Notes: generated by a model not told the origin, from the sequence alone. Shown: positions 49,240-61,849, counted from the first letter of the stretch. The stretch: 64,000 bases of DNA from Phylloscopus collybita (GCA_027886175.1 JAJNNQ010000075.1:56729001-56793000); one strand, 5' to 3'. Numbers and translations are program-made.

Positions 49240-51445
49240 ATGTCCTTCATCAAGAGCTTTCTTTTGTTCTTATAATAATGACAAAAAACAAAGAGTCACT
49301 TTTTCAATATCACTGACTTAAAAATGTTGAAAATACTGGCACCTTTTAAAGATTTTTTTTTTCTTCACGTTGATTAGCAAAATAGATAGCTGAATATAGA
49401 AAGGAAGTCGGTAGTGCAGTTAAATTAAAATATTTTACATACATATATTGATATTTTTACAAGATGATCCACACTTAATAAAGTAATTCCATACAAATTC
49501 AGTGAGTTTTGGAAATCCAATAAGTGATCTTTCAGCCAGATGTAAATATTTGACAGCATTATTAGATATAAATATTTTTTCTTCTACTAAACTTTTTTTA
49601 TATAGCTTATGTTGCTTCCTGAAAAAACAATGGACTGCTGAAGATTAAACAAACATATCTCATGAATGTAATGACATTCCATGTGTAAAATCAAAGGTGC
49701 CAGATAGGCATCTTATGGAAGCAGTAGTCTCAGAATAAAACTCTGTAGAGGTCACGTTGAAATTGGCATAAGGCAAGTTTTTCAACATAGCATGGTCAAC
49801 CCTCTTCCACTCTGTGCTTTAAGAATATTTATTGCTGAAAAACCAACACAGTCTCAATACATATTCCTTGGCTTCTATGCTAAAACTGCATCTAGTAGCA
49901 ATTGGACTGAGACTGTAATTTTTTATAAATGGCAGAGTACCATGCAGTCATTGTGAATAAAATAAGGTGTCTAATTACCTAAGATGAACTGTTTGCAATG
50001 CAGGCAGGGGAAGGTCCTGTATTTTTTTTTACCAATGCCTGAAATCTTTTTCCTACTGCAAGTGTTGGACAGGCCAAGGATATAGATGCATTATTTGCCA
50101 AGGATGCATTATTTTATTTTGTTTCCATCACAAAAACCCTGCATTCTGTAGGGTTTTTCTGATGTTAAATCATGAAATCTGAAAGTTAGTGTGACATCAA
50201 CAGTGCAATTTGAGTGGGAGTTGGTCACTGAAATGAACTTTTCCAATTCATATTATATAAGAGGAGGTCTGTAAAATAAAGAGACAACAAGTACAGTTAT
50301 AAACCAGCTACATTTCAAAGGACAGCCACCAAGCAGATCTGTCCCAGTGTAATTCTCTGTTTATTACATTTTGTATATTTGAAATTAACAATTCACTTCT
50401 TCAGCAACATTTTATGCTCTCTGTTAACTGTTGAAGTAATCTGACACCACAACTGCCAAGGGTTACAAAGATACCCCAGAGAAAATTTACCCAAAGATAC
50501 CCCAATGGATTTACTTTTCCACATAGAAAATCAAAAATATGATTAGAAAGAAAAAGATGAAAATTAGAAAAGAAAACTCACTGTTGTGAGATCTGAAATA
50601 AACTGGATGAGCTGATCCTGCTTCAGGCATCCCTTCTCAAGGGGTTACTCTGTTACATTCATACATGAGATTAATAGAAATATTAATATATATACAGTGA
50701 GTAGGGTAAGATCATCTTCATCTAGTTGTCTAAACTGATTACTTGGATCCCTTTAACCATCAAAGGAGAGGGACAGGAATCTCCAAAGGATATTGTACTG
50801 TCTGCTTTGCACGGGTGACCCAATCAGTGCAGAGTCTCTGTCTTTCCAGTCACTGTAAGAAAAAACAAAAACAACCTGGAGTACTTGCAAAGCAAATTCT
50901 TTGTGTATTTATTAGGCAATGGTAAAAAAGAGAAGTTTACCAGTCACTGCTGGTGTAAGATATGTGGGGAAGACTATTGGCTACTATATAGCAACTGGCT
51001 GATAGATACATGAAGAAGGCTTGTGTTCTTTCGGGGCTAAGAACAAAAACAGACTGAAAAAGATGAATGATAATGGTATGTGGGAGGTGGCTGAAAGCTT
51101 GAACAAAGCTACTTTCTCAAATACCTTTGTGTGGAAGTGAAGAGTTGTGGAAAAGGTCCAAACAGTGTCAGCATGAAGTCGAACTGAGATTTCATAAGAA
51201 GGTAGCAATAAATTAGTTGATATGTTTTAGAGAGCCTTTCTTGGAAATGATGGAAAATGTAAATTCTAACTTAATTTCTAATTAAAAGGACTAACAAAAA
51301 TATTAGCCATCCATGACAGAAATATTAAGCATCTATGACATACAAAAATGTTATAAACATAATATTTCTAAAGCAAAATTCTAATTCTAAATTATTCTAC
51401 TAAAGAAGTACTTTTAATTTCAGCAGTAAATATACCCACATACAA
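49240..51445. other. Unique AT-rich sequence, nothing recognised
   Basis: No repeat family or exon is supported. A near-duplicate phrase around AGATACCCCA occurs twice at 50469-50504. Confidence 0.55.
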
Positions 51446-51451
51446 ATGTAC

Positions 51452-51491
51452 AGATAGATAGATAGATAGACAGATAGATAGATAGATAGAT
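51452..51491. repeat. (GATA)n microsatellite
   Basis: About ten tetramer copies with one GACA variant in the middle. Confidence 0.97.
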
Positions 51492-51494
51492 CCT

Positions 51495-54400
51495 ACACAA
51501 ATTAAATACAACCTGCTCACAATATTTCTCTTAAGAACATATTATCAACCCTCCAGTGCTGATCTCCAGAACAATGATTTCCCAGCAAATGAAAAACCTT
51601 GATGTTAGAAGCACACATCAATGTCAACTTCTGATGGAAAAATTATTCATAAATCATTATAGAGACTGCTACTAAACAAAGAATTTCTTTATTTTCTCCA
51701 TGTTAGATTTCTTATGTACAGTGCCTTTTAGCATTTTTCAAGCTTAGTCTAATAATCAATTCAATGCCCATGGCCTTACTGAAACTCTGCCTCAATCCAG
51801 CAAAGAGTACAAAGGGTGATGCTAAGAACTGTAATTATAGTCCACAAAACCAGTATAAGGAGTCACCATTACCCATTGAAACTACACATATATTAATTTT
51901 CTACTGACTGCACCCAGATTCTTGTAGATGATGAAGAGGCAAAAGCCTCAAAGCTCTCAGATGTTTCCAGAATCAATTGTGTCTTCAGGAATAGAGCTTG
52001 CTGTTTATCCAGATCAACAACGAGTATTTCAAATGCCATCTAAGAGCAACTTAAATACTCTGCAAACAATACCTATGCCTGTAGTAATACGATACACAAG
52101 TAGGGTACTAGCTGGATCACTTTCTACATGTACCATGAGAATTACATAAGGATTTAGCACAAAATGATGCTATTATGCTGATTGTACACTATGGAGTATA
52201 GAAAAGGATTACTGAGCAAAAAGGCTGGGATTAGGTTTGCCTTTTAAGAATGACTTTTGAGTTTGTGGGCAGGCAGAGCTTTCTGGGGATGACTGAGGGG
52301 GTTGGAATTACCGCTGTAAACCCATCTGTTCTCCACTGTCTGTCATGCTCAACAATCTATGAATAGCTGCCATCAAGACCTAATTAATTTTAATCAGAAT
52401 TACCTCGATCATCTTAAACAGCTTTAAAAATTAAAAGCTTTGCTGACATTACTCCATTTTACTGCAAATGGCTACAGAACAGTCACATAAGCTGTTTTAG
52501 AGCCATACCAAGGTACAGAGGGAAGGGAAACTTCAGTAGATTGGAAGTTTCTGTCAACTAAAAATGGATCACTGTACTTTGGTGCAGTTGCAGGGTTCAT
52601 TTTTGCCTGTGGGTGCATTGTTTGGCTAATAAGTCATGAGCAACATTAATAGATGCTCAGCAAACTCAACTCTGCTGATTTCTGTTTGCTTCTGTCATCA
52701 CTTTTTTTTTTTTTTTACTGTTGCTTCTCCTCCTTCCTACATATCTTTCCCAGCTCCACTTGCCATGCAGAAGAAAACCCAGTACTTTTCTTAGGCCTCT
52801 AAATGTACTTGATATTTGGGTAGTGTTTCTATGCATTCTGACAAAGTGCAAAACAAAAATATTTGTCAAGCTCTTCAAAGCAGTACAGCATATTAAAAAA
52901 TGTTTGTTCGATTCTTTTAACTTAAAAAGATTGCAGTGAGTGTTATTTCTTTATGTTTAATAAGTTTTTAATTATTTAAAGCAATCATGTTCACTGTATC
53001 ATTTGGTAAAACAGATTTATGTTTACTTTCATCACCATAGAAAAGATAGATCTATAAAGGTAATAAATCTTTAAGTGCTTCATAACCTTACACAGTCTTT
53101 ATAGGTTGAAAGATAATCAATAATCATGACAGAAAAACTGCATATGATTCATCTTTCAAATCAGCTTGCTTTTTTATGACATAATGCCAATAGATGAGAA
53201 TGTAAATGCCGTGATCAATTTTTTTTTTTTTTTTTAATAAAAACACCAGGACTTGAAAGGCTATTCATTAGAATTCCTTTCCTAGGCAAAATTAACACTA
53301 GATGGATCTTCTGTGCTCACTACACTTCACATGCTGTCAGATTGCACTGTCCAATTATTCAGTCTTTGCCGTCTACTGCAAAGTGCTTCTGACTGCAAAT
53401 TTAGCTGTATTTATACTTTTAGTCTGACAGTGTTTTCTATTTCTAATTCATTAATGTGAGCAAGTGCTAGTGAGGGGTTTTCTACCCAATGTAATCAATT
53501 ATTGTTGAATAATTCAATAGATTGAATTTCATTTTAAATAAGCAGCTTTGCGTTTCTGAAGTGACTGTATCCCAAAGTGTCAGGCTTTTCTTGCTGAATC
53601 AGTGTGCTTGAGCTCAGACAGCCTTCAAGGTGTTTCTTGTCCTGGTGACATCCTTCACAGTATCACTTCAGCAAACTTAAAAGTGCCAAGTACTCAGGAA
53701 CTTAAATTTATCCATACAAATGGTTTTGTTTTTTTTCAGACAGGGCTCACAGAATCACGATTTTTACTTTCATTAGTATTTTTTTACTGTTGTTTATTCT
53801 GGACTGTAAATCAGGACAAAATGTATCAGGAACAGTGTTTGAAATTATTTCTTTTTCTTCTTCTTCCCCTGCGCTCTTCCTCTTTGAAAATAGAGAATTA
53901 TAGTGACAGCACTATCTGAAAAGTCACTCTGTAATTCTCACTTGGGAAGAGAAATTTGCTGTAGCTACTTAAAACCTTCTTGTCTGAAGGTATTGCAGAT
54001 TTGGCCTGATCTGCTGCCCTATGAATGTAAAAACCATGCCAGCATGATACTGAATAGATAAATTGTGACTTAATTTTTACCAGAAAAATGGTCAGTCTCG
54101 TTGGGTATCAGCACACAAATTAATTGTGCCTGAACTAGTGAAAGAAAAGCTGACACAGAAGCCTTGTAAAATCAAAATTTGGTTCAGAATCTGACTGTCA
54201 AGCACACCAGTTACAGGATAATTACATTCAGCCCATCATATTCTATATTAAACAGTTAAAAATACCATATAATTACTTTTTGAAATATCTCTGTTGTGTT
54301 TTCTCGTTAATAGAGTTTGTAAGTTTGCCATTCCAAGTTTTGAAGCACATAGCATTAATGTGTTTAGGATTGTTGCATTAAATTAAAATATGGTTTAGCT

Positions 54401-54810
54401 TCATATACAATGAAATATATATTTAATACAATTTTTAGTTTTATCGTTTCTCATTCTAGAATTTAAACAGTTTGTACAATAAATTACAGAGAAAATGAAA
54501 TATGGCAAGACATTACCTTAATAGATGCAACTAATTTCAGATATTAATCTAATACATATTTATTTAGGGTTTAATAATGCATGCTATGTACCTCAGAGAT
54601 TGGGTTGGTGCATGTAAATAGACATTGTTTTGGGATTATATATTCTAGGTTACACTATTTTATTATTTACTTATTATCTCAATTCCAGTAGACTATGCTG
54701 TAGACTATTTGATAGCAAATAACTCTCCCATGGTCACTAGATTGAAGTTCTTTTGAAAGTTTACTCTTCTTTTGTTTAAGATATAGGTAGTACTCATATT
54801 TTCATTCACT
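51495..54810. other. Unique sequence; two stretches resemble conserved non-coding DNA
   Basis: No transposon is recognised across 3.3 kb. Two sub-regions, 52250-52650 and 53281-53620, have high sequence complexity. They carry clusters of homeodomain-type TAAT motifs: TAATTAATTTTAATCAGAAT from 52381, and CAATTATT and TGTAATCAATTATT near 53351 and 53490. They look like developmental enhancers or conserved elements. This is a judgement of texture only, since no alignment is available. Confidence 0.35.
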
Positions 54811-54816
54811 GTTCAG

Positions 54817-54869
54817 GAACTCGAACTCTCTATCCAGACCACATTCAACTAGATATGTCTGTAAAGGAG
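54817..54869 (+). CDS. Candidate internal coding exon 2 (53 nt), gene unidentified
   Basis: The acceptor is TTTTCATTCACTGTTCAG ending at 54816, and the donor is AAAGGAG followed by GTGAGT at 54870. Two of three frames are open. One of them starts two bases in, which is exactly the phase needed after the candidate exon at 39338-39419. It gives TRTLYPDHIQLDMSVKE after a Gly codon formed across the junction, and it ends in phase 0. Together the two exons total 135 nt with no stop. I do not recognise the protein. The implied intron is about 15.4 kb, ordinary for a large vertebrate neuronal or adhesion-type gene. A chance match remains possible. Confidence 0.4.
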
Positions 54870-57374
54870 GTGAGTATGAGTGAAAATAAGGAGTGAAAGC
54901 ACCTCATAAAGCCTTCCTGCAAGAAGACGAGATGTGATGTCTGGCAACAATTCTGTTGTTAATTGAAGAATGCAGTCTGCACTCAGATATGAAAAGGTAT
55001 GTATGTATTTTTTGTAAGTACAGAGAATTCTATAAATTACATTAGGCACAGCACCAACTGTTGTTCCTAACTGTGACAAACAAGATGCCCCAGTTTCACT
55101 CTACCTCTCACGAAAAAGGGGGAAACTATGAAGTTCCTTTGAAGCTGGTACTTTCACAGTGTGCAGCCAGATATATCTGTTGTGGCATAATGTGCTTCTG
55201 AGATGACTCCTGACAATTAGACAACCTGCTACCTTTTCAAAACCTTTGAATTTTCTTGAAAACAAAAGCATGGGTGCTGGTGGGTAAGGGGAGGAAGAGG
55301 ACTAGACCATCTTTGAGTCTTGCTGTACTGTAGAGCTGAATCACATGAGTTTTGACCCATGTTTGGATGTGGTACCCTGGCAATGAGCTGCTTCAAATAG
55401 CACAAATACGAACAGATAAGATAATGGGTGGTGGATTTTCAACTCTTGCTGGACTTCAGCAAGTCTGAGTATTAAGTCTTTGAGGATTCTTTGAAAATTT
55501 CATTCCTTCCGAACTAATTTTTTTACTAGCTCTTCCCAACTTAAGTAGTTTCTATTCTACAATAAAAATCACACTGTACATGTATTAATATCACAATATA
55601 AAACCTAGAGACAGAAATTACCCTGTAATAGATAGAAACTCAATATAATTCAGAGGCAAGATAATATAACTATTACAAATATCCAGAGATTTAAAATTTT
55701 CATTAGTTTTAGATTAATCTTGAGGAGTATTCACACAAAAATCTTCTGTTAAATTGTGCATACAAAATGGAATTTTTTATTCTCATATAGGATTTTTTTT
55801 CTGTGAAATATCAGTTGAATTTCATAATTTGTCATCGATAGGAATCAAGACAAAAATATTTGTTTCAGTGCACTATGTAACGGATAGAGCATCCCCGTAG
55901 AATAAGAAAAAAAAATCCTATACTAACTTACAATTCTTATAATAAAAAAAGTCCTTCAGGTCCAAATAACTAATATATCTTGATATTTTATTAAGTTTAG
56001 TAAAAGGTTTCACTAGAGGTATAACCCTCCAAAACAGCTGAGGAACAGCATGTATTAATATCACACTATAAAACCATCTTACAAGATAAAGCTGGAGAAT
56101 GATTTAAGTCAGCTACTAAAGTAGTGTATTGAGTGAGCTAAAAGAAAAAATTATATATATATATGTAATTTATTAATTCTTCATAAAAGTCAGTGGTTTA
56201 TTTAGGGATCTGATTTGTGCTGTTTTACACCATGTACTGTAGTGTGAAATTTATTCCACATTCATGGAACATACACTGTCACTCTTAACTATGTGTGAAT
56301 GTGCAGTCCCATTGACCTGAGTCCAGAATTAACCTGTTTTTTAAATTTACTGTCTAAACAGATAAATATCATGTCCAAGGGATCTGATAAAAATCTCTGT
56401 GCTCTCTCTCTGTCATTCAGACCATAAATTAACAAGGAATATAGTTATTTCTTTTATGTATGACACAGTTCTTGTAATGCAAACAAAAGATGTCTGGGTT
56501 ATATCGTATGGATTTTTTTATTATTATTAAATAGAATGATGGACAAGAAAACAGGATGATTCACTTATTTGTACATGCAGGGATTTAAAGAATAGCAGCA
56601 GCTGTTGGACCACCTAATATTTAGCTTTTAGGGGTCGCTGTTCATTTAAATAGTGGTCAGTCACTTTCTGCTTCAGCACATCCATTTGAATAGATTGCAT
56701 TGAGATGAAAGCTGGTTAGTTGAACAGTTTTTTACATTCAAGTACTTTAAAATCATTACATATTTTTAAATCTTAATTCCTCATGTTAAAAGTAGGAGCT
56801 ACTGCTATCAATCAACATGAAAAATTTCCCCATGGTGGTGAACTAGCTAAGTATTCTATGATCACACTGAATAAAATATGAGGTAGTGGTGTAAAGTTTA
56901 ATCATCCTGTTTCCTCAATTTCCTCCTTTCCTTTCAACAGCAGCCACTGGGGGAACAATTCACTTTTCTGCTTTGTGGAAAGCTCAGGCTAAGGATTTTC
57001 TGAGCTCTTTTAATTACTTGGTCTAAGCTAGAGATGCCAAAGGACCCACTAAGCAACAATAAGGGGTAATGACTTATGCATAGAAAATTGAAAAGTGTTC
57101 ATCTTGGTAGAACAAAGGAGAATAAAACACAACAAATGGCAAGTAAAATTGAAAACACAGAAGAAAAGAAGGTGAACTATATAGATTTCAAAAGCAATCT
57201 ATAGCTGCAATTAGAAACTATGCATTAAATCAAGTTTTAGCTCTTTTGAGGAATCGAAAGTCACAAGGGTAGCTCAGAGTACTGTACCTACTTAATAGAT
57301 TATTGATTTTCAAAAAAAGATAGCAGGACATCTTTCATGTGGAGCTATCAAATTCACACTTATGGTACCTTTAC

Positions 57375-57418
57375 GTTCCTTTTCTTCTTCTTTTTTTTTT
57401 CCTTTTTTTTTTTTTTTT
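57375..57418. repeat. T/C-rich run
   Basis: A nearly pure pyrimidine stretch, mainly T with CTT and CC interruptions. It is not followed by an AG in a splice-acceptor position. Confidence 0.93.
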
Positions 57419-57658
57419 GCTTAGTTGACTGTTAATTGCATTTTGGTTTAGTATTGAGGCAACAAATTCACGATTGCTTTTGGGAAGTGTTGTCTCCCAG
57501 ACACATTTTGTTCAAGATGTCGAAATGAAACCCTGATAAAACTTTTGCAATCTTTCTTATAGCTGTAAAGTTATAAAAGAATATGAGAATATATTGAGTT
57601 CTTTTGAGCATATGAGTGCTATTTCAGAGTTTTGGTCTTTGCTACCTCATCCTTCCAG

Positions 57659-57815
57659 CAAGACCTGGACAAATTCTCTCTTGGTTTCCTTATCATCTGC
57701 GGTAGCAAGGGTAATCACACTGGGAAAAAGTGGCTGTTAGAAATTCCTGAGGCACTCATGATGACTATGACTATAGCCAATTCCAAGCCACTTTCATGCA
57801 GGGGGGGAAGAAAAA
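57659..57815 (+). other. Weak exon-like segment (about 157 nt)
   Basis: It lies between an acceptor-like CTACCTCATCCTTCCAG and a donor-like GAAAAAGGTAAGA. The phase-0 frame is open throughout (starting QDLDKFSLGFLIICG), which is also the phase left by the candidate exon at 54817. The translation has little protein-like character and the next downstream exon was not found, so confidence is low. Confidence 0.2.
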
Positions 57816-58740
57816 GGTAAGAAATCCTTAAAATGATATTATAAAGTATAGAGGTAATGCAAAAGACCATTGCCTTTAATATGGAATCCTGAAAAGAGGG
57901 AAATGTCAAAAGTTACAAGTCTGATATGGACTTTGATTTTTTTTGTCAATATTGCATACAAGAAATTCAAGACTTTTTGAAGGAACTATTTTAATTCCAT
58001 TATGCATCAAGAGTAATGCTATTTCTGTCTATTGGAAATACACACATTTGGACCCGAGGCAAATAAAAGCTTAGACATTAATAGGCAAGATAACATGATA
58101 ATTTCCATTGAAAGCAAATTATTGAAAGATTCATGCCTAAAATATAGCTTATGTGGTGCTGATATTTGTATAGCCACTTTTATTTGTTACATTATGCAGC
58201 TCATTTTCTACTACAAAATATACCTAACTGCACATGACCTGAAAAAAGTCTCTTCAATGCTGCTAAGAACAGAAGTGACTGAGCAAATAATTTTTAAGGT
58301 TTAGGAAGTTATTCTAGGGAGGAATTATGACATTTATTCCATATTCATATTCCTATGAACAGTACAGTATTTGTTGCTGTCTTAAATAGGGTGAAAGAAT
58401 GGGAAAAGCTTCAATTTGACTAATTCTGTCAGCCTTACCATTAAAAGTGAATTTTTAAAAACAGTTTGAAATCAGTCACTTTTTGATTACCATTATTCTT
58501 TCAGTATTACTTTGGGGACATAATTTCAAATGTGCAGAAATATATTTGAGCTAAGAACTTACATTTAATTTTAATATATCATCCAAAAAGAAACTCATTT
58601 AATTTGAGAAGTCTAACATTTTATTCTGGCTTTAATGTGCTTTATTTGATGGCTAAAGCAGATGCCCATCAAGAAGATGGCCCACTACACCCAGTTCTTG
58701 TAGTGGAAGTAAATGAATTGGTACATTTCTACAAAAGCTG

Positions 58741-58786
58741 GTTTTATTTTATTTTGTTTATTTGGGTGTTTTTGTTTGTTTGTTTG
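58741..58786. repeat. T-rich (TTTG)n tract
   Basis: TTTTA units pass into a short GTTT array and GGGTG. It is the same G/T-skewed class as 15831-15881. Confidence 0.85.
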
Positions 58787-59040
58787 GATGAAAAAAATAT
58801 CTCTTGGACTGTTTTATCAAGCCCCTCCAAAAACAGTTTCAGAATTTTTAATTTCATTTTGTTTGGATGTAGCTTTCAAAACTGAGTTTTCATTACTATT
58901 TTCTCTTCAAGTAGTGTCATTTAACCCCCAAGATGCTAAAAACAAATTTCTTATTTATCTTGTTTAATAACTTTTTTTGATAGAATGCTTGGCTTAAACA
59001 TCATAAATCTGCTGAGGCACGAGCTTTTCTAAAGCCTCAC

Positions 59041-59071
59041 TTTTTTTTTCTTACCTTTTTTTTTTTTTTCC
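59041..59071. repeat. Poly(T)/pyrimidine run
   Basis: Two T-runs separated by CTTACC form about 30 bases of pyrimidine-rich sequence. Confidence 0.9.
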
Positions 59072-61093
59072 CTACAAAACTGGATTCCATCATGAACAAC
59101 TACTTCACTACATTTTTGGACAGGTACTGTATTTTCTCTATGAAATTAGTTATTTTCTCTGCTTTATGATTGGCCTTGACAATACAGGCTCACTGTTACT
59201 GTATCAACATTAGTCCCAAAATTGTAAAGAATTTTTTTTTTTTCTTTTTTCTTCTATATGGGCTTTGCCCTTTTGAAAATATATGACAGTAAAATTACTC
59301 ATTTTTAGAAAACACAAATTTGTCATTTTTCTCATCTAGTATAGTACATCATATACCATTTGTGTAATTATTATGCCACAGTATTCTTTGGAAATGCAAA
59401 ATAGTGCTCAAAAATATAAATTCAATCTAACCATTTGAAATGCCAAAGTAATTTTTCATTGTTAGCTCTCTTCACTGAATTGAAACCTCCTTCATACCTA
59501 AAAGAAGGTGAGAACACTAGCTTTTCTACTGACATGGTTCTGTGTCACATCTCTGGAGAAATGTTTTGACTAGCCTTGAGTTTACTTTACTAAATAGATA
59601 TTCAAATTTTATGTCAAAAACCAGTTTTAAAAAGAAAGGTGATAAAAGCAGCATTTCATTTTAAAAATATTTCTCCTAATTTCTTGTATATAAGGTTTTC
59701 ACATAGATGTGTCTGGACATTTTAAATGCTAGTTTCTATTTATTTATGCTTCTGATTATATATGTTTAATTAAGTGGAAATTTGAAATCCAGATGAATGA
59801 TAATCATGTATCTACATGTAATCTTGTATCCAAATCTTTTCAGCCAGTAACTTACTTTCAGTCTTTATTGAAACTCTGAAATGGAAGAAGACTCTGAGAA
59901 GACTGACACAGAAGGCTTATTCATGAGGCTTAGGGAAAAATATACGCAGTGACTGACTGTGGCTGTTGCAAAGAATGCTGAATTTATCTCAGCACAAAGG
60001 GGACTGAAGGCTGGCCCTTGGCCTGAATAAATGGCTACATATGAACCAGCCAGCCCCATCAGCTGAGCTCATTTGGCAACAAACTTCATCAGTCAAGTTG
60101 GTCAACTGGCTTTATCTCTACAATGAATTAACCTCTTAGACTATAGAGCATTAGCAAGCATTGCATTTGTATTGTGGTTCTGCTGTAAATTACAGCTTTC
60201 ATATCCTCATAATTTGTAATTTGTATCTGTACTGTGATTTACCTATACAGTTGTATCCCACACCAAATTAAAATTCAGTATAGCATAAAAAATTACAATT
60301 CAATATTAAGCATCACAATTTCCACATGTAGATCATTTAAAAAAGCTTGGTCAGAATGTATTAAACACTGATAAAGCCCTAAGGGAAAAGCCTCACAGTC
60401 CCATGTTAGTACTGTTCACTCATCTCTCTGCAGTCCCATCCAAATTTACATGAGGCAAATAAATGAATGTTTTCACACAACGTGGAAGCAGTCAACTGTA
60501 CTAATAACCAGTTGTAGCATTTACTGTTCACAAGTAAAGAACGGAAAGGGAGAAAAAATTTGGTTCATGTGCATTTTCAGAGTGTTTCAAAAGGAAGTTT
60601 GCATTTTTAATGCAGTTTTACCTCTCTGAACAGAAGTATGCCATTCTCAAAGTAGCTTTCTGCTTTACTCCCATTCAAGGCAGATTTATCACTTACAGCT
60701 CAAAACACTCGAACATGGAAATTATAAATAAAGAATCATAAATAAATGCACAAATATGAACACAATTAAGCTAGAGTAAACAAACAGTGAAGATTTCACA
60801 AGCTGTTTTAATTTTGTTATTAGAAGATTAAGCCTTCTTTGAAAAGGTATTGTCTGGTGGATTGTTTTTAACTAACTGAAGTAATTAAGTAAAGATCCTT
60901 CTGCTGTATGTAGATATCAATTTAAGTTGTGAAAGAGTTCAATGCATTTACAGTACTTTTGGTATCTCATATAAGGCTAATTATTTTATTTGTAGTATTC
61001 CTGTGAAGCAGGAGAAATGAACAGTCACCTGCTTTAGTGTTGGGGTTTTACTTTTTTCTTTTCCAAAATGACATTAATTTCAAAATGAATAGT

Positions 61094-61248
61094 TGTATCA
61101 CAGAATCATAGAGTAGTTTGCACTAAAATGAACCTTTACAGAGTCTCTAGTTCCAACCCCCCTGGCATGGGTAGCTGCACCTTCCCCTAAACCATGTTGC
61201 TCAAAGCCCCATCCAACCTGGCCTTGAACTTTTCAATATCGGGCACCC
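61094..61248 (-). mobile_element. CR1 LINE 3' end fragment, minus strand
   Basis: The plus strand reads the reverse complement of the CR1 3' terminus. It shows TCACAGAATCATAGAG (from about 61098), GTTCCAACCCCCCTGGCATG (about 61151-61170) and CATGTTGCTCAAAGCCCCAT, then AACCTGGCCTTGAAC (about 61193-61230). Similarity ends abruptly near 61245, where LTR-type sequence begins. The copy is strongly 5'-truncated, about 155 bp. Confidence 0.93.
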
Positions 61249-61849
61249 TCATCAGGTCTGGTCAAGAAGCCCATGCCGGAGTGTGGCTTCTCTGGGGAAG
61301 CCCACACTGGATAAGACTCCCAGCTGAACCTGTGACCCTGTGGCGAAAGAAGTCAGTGCTGGAGGAGGTTTACTGGCAGGACTTGTGACCCTGAGGGAAA
61401 CCCACACTGGAGCAGTCTTTTCCTCAAGGACTGCCCCCTACAGAATGGACCCACACTGAAGCAAGGGAAGACTTTGACATGTCCTCCCCCTGAGGAGGAA
61501 GTATAAGCAGAGACCTGTGATAAATTAACCCCAGCACCCATTCCCTTGCTCCACTCTGGAGGAGAAGGAAGTAGAGAATTCAGGAATAAAGTTAAGCGCA
61601 GAAAGAGGAGGATTTGGTTGGAAGGGGGTTTTAAATTAGTTTGTATTTCTTATTATCCCACTCTGTTTCATTGGCAATAAATGAAATTATTTTCCCAGAG
61701 ACCAGTTATTTTGCCTGTTTCGATAACTGCTGAGTGGCCTCTGTGTCCTCATCTCAGCCCGTGAATTTTACTCTTTCTGTCCTATAGGTGGTGAGGGAAT
61801 AACAGAATAACTTGGGCACCTGATGGCCAGCCCAAGTCAATTCACCACA
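61249..61849 (+). mobile_element. 3' part of an avian ERV LTR element (ERVL-type), truncated
   Basis: I recognise this as the 3' part of an LTR-retrotransposon repeat common in bird genomes. It contains three copies of the phrase CCCACACTGGA or a one-base variant (61301, 61401, 61450), the remains of an internal tandem array. TCCTCCCCCTGAGGAGGAAG follows at about 61481-61500, then an AATAAA signal in GGCAATAAATGAAATTA (about 61672), and finally GGGCACCTGATGGCCAGCCC at 61814-61833, ending in TTCACCACA at 61841-61849. The start of the element is missing and the left edge meets a CR1 fragment. No target duplication is visible. Orientation rests on the AATAAA and is less certain than the identity. 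Confidence 0.82.

Larger units (their letters stand above)
54875..61090. other. Unique AT-rich sequence; possible conserved stretches
   Basis: About 6.2 kb with no recognised transposon. Stretches at 56590-56730 and 59840-60180 are less AT-biased and of high complexity, and could be conserved non-coding elements. Pyrimidine runs occur at 57375-57418, 59041-59071 and 59231-59252. A weak exon-like segment is noted at 57659. Confidence 0.4.

Noticed and set aside
56942..57065. Very strong pyrimidine tract and CAG acceptor at 56941
   Set aside because: All three frames reach stops before any plausible donor, so no coding exon can be defined.
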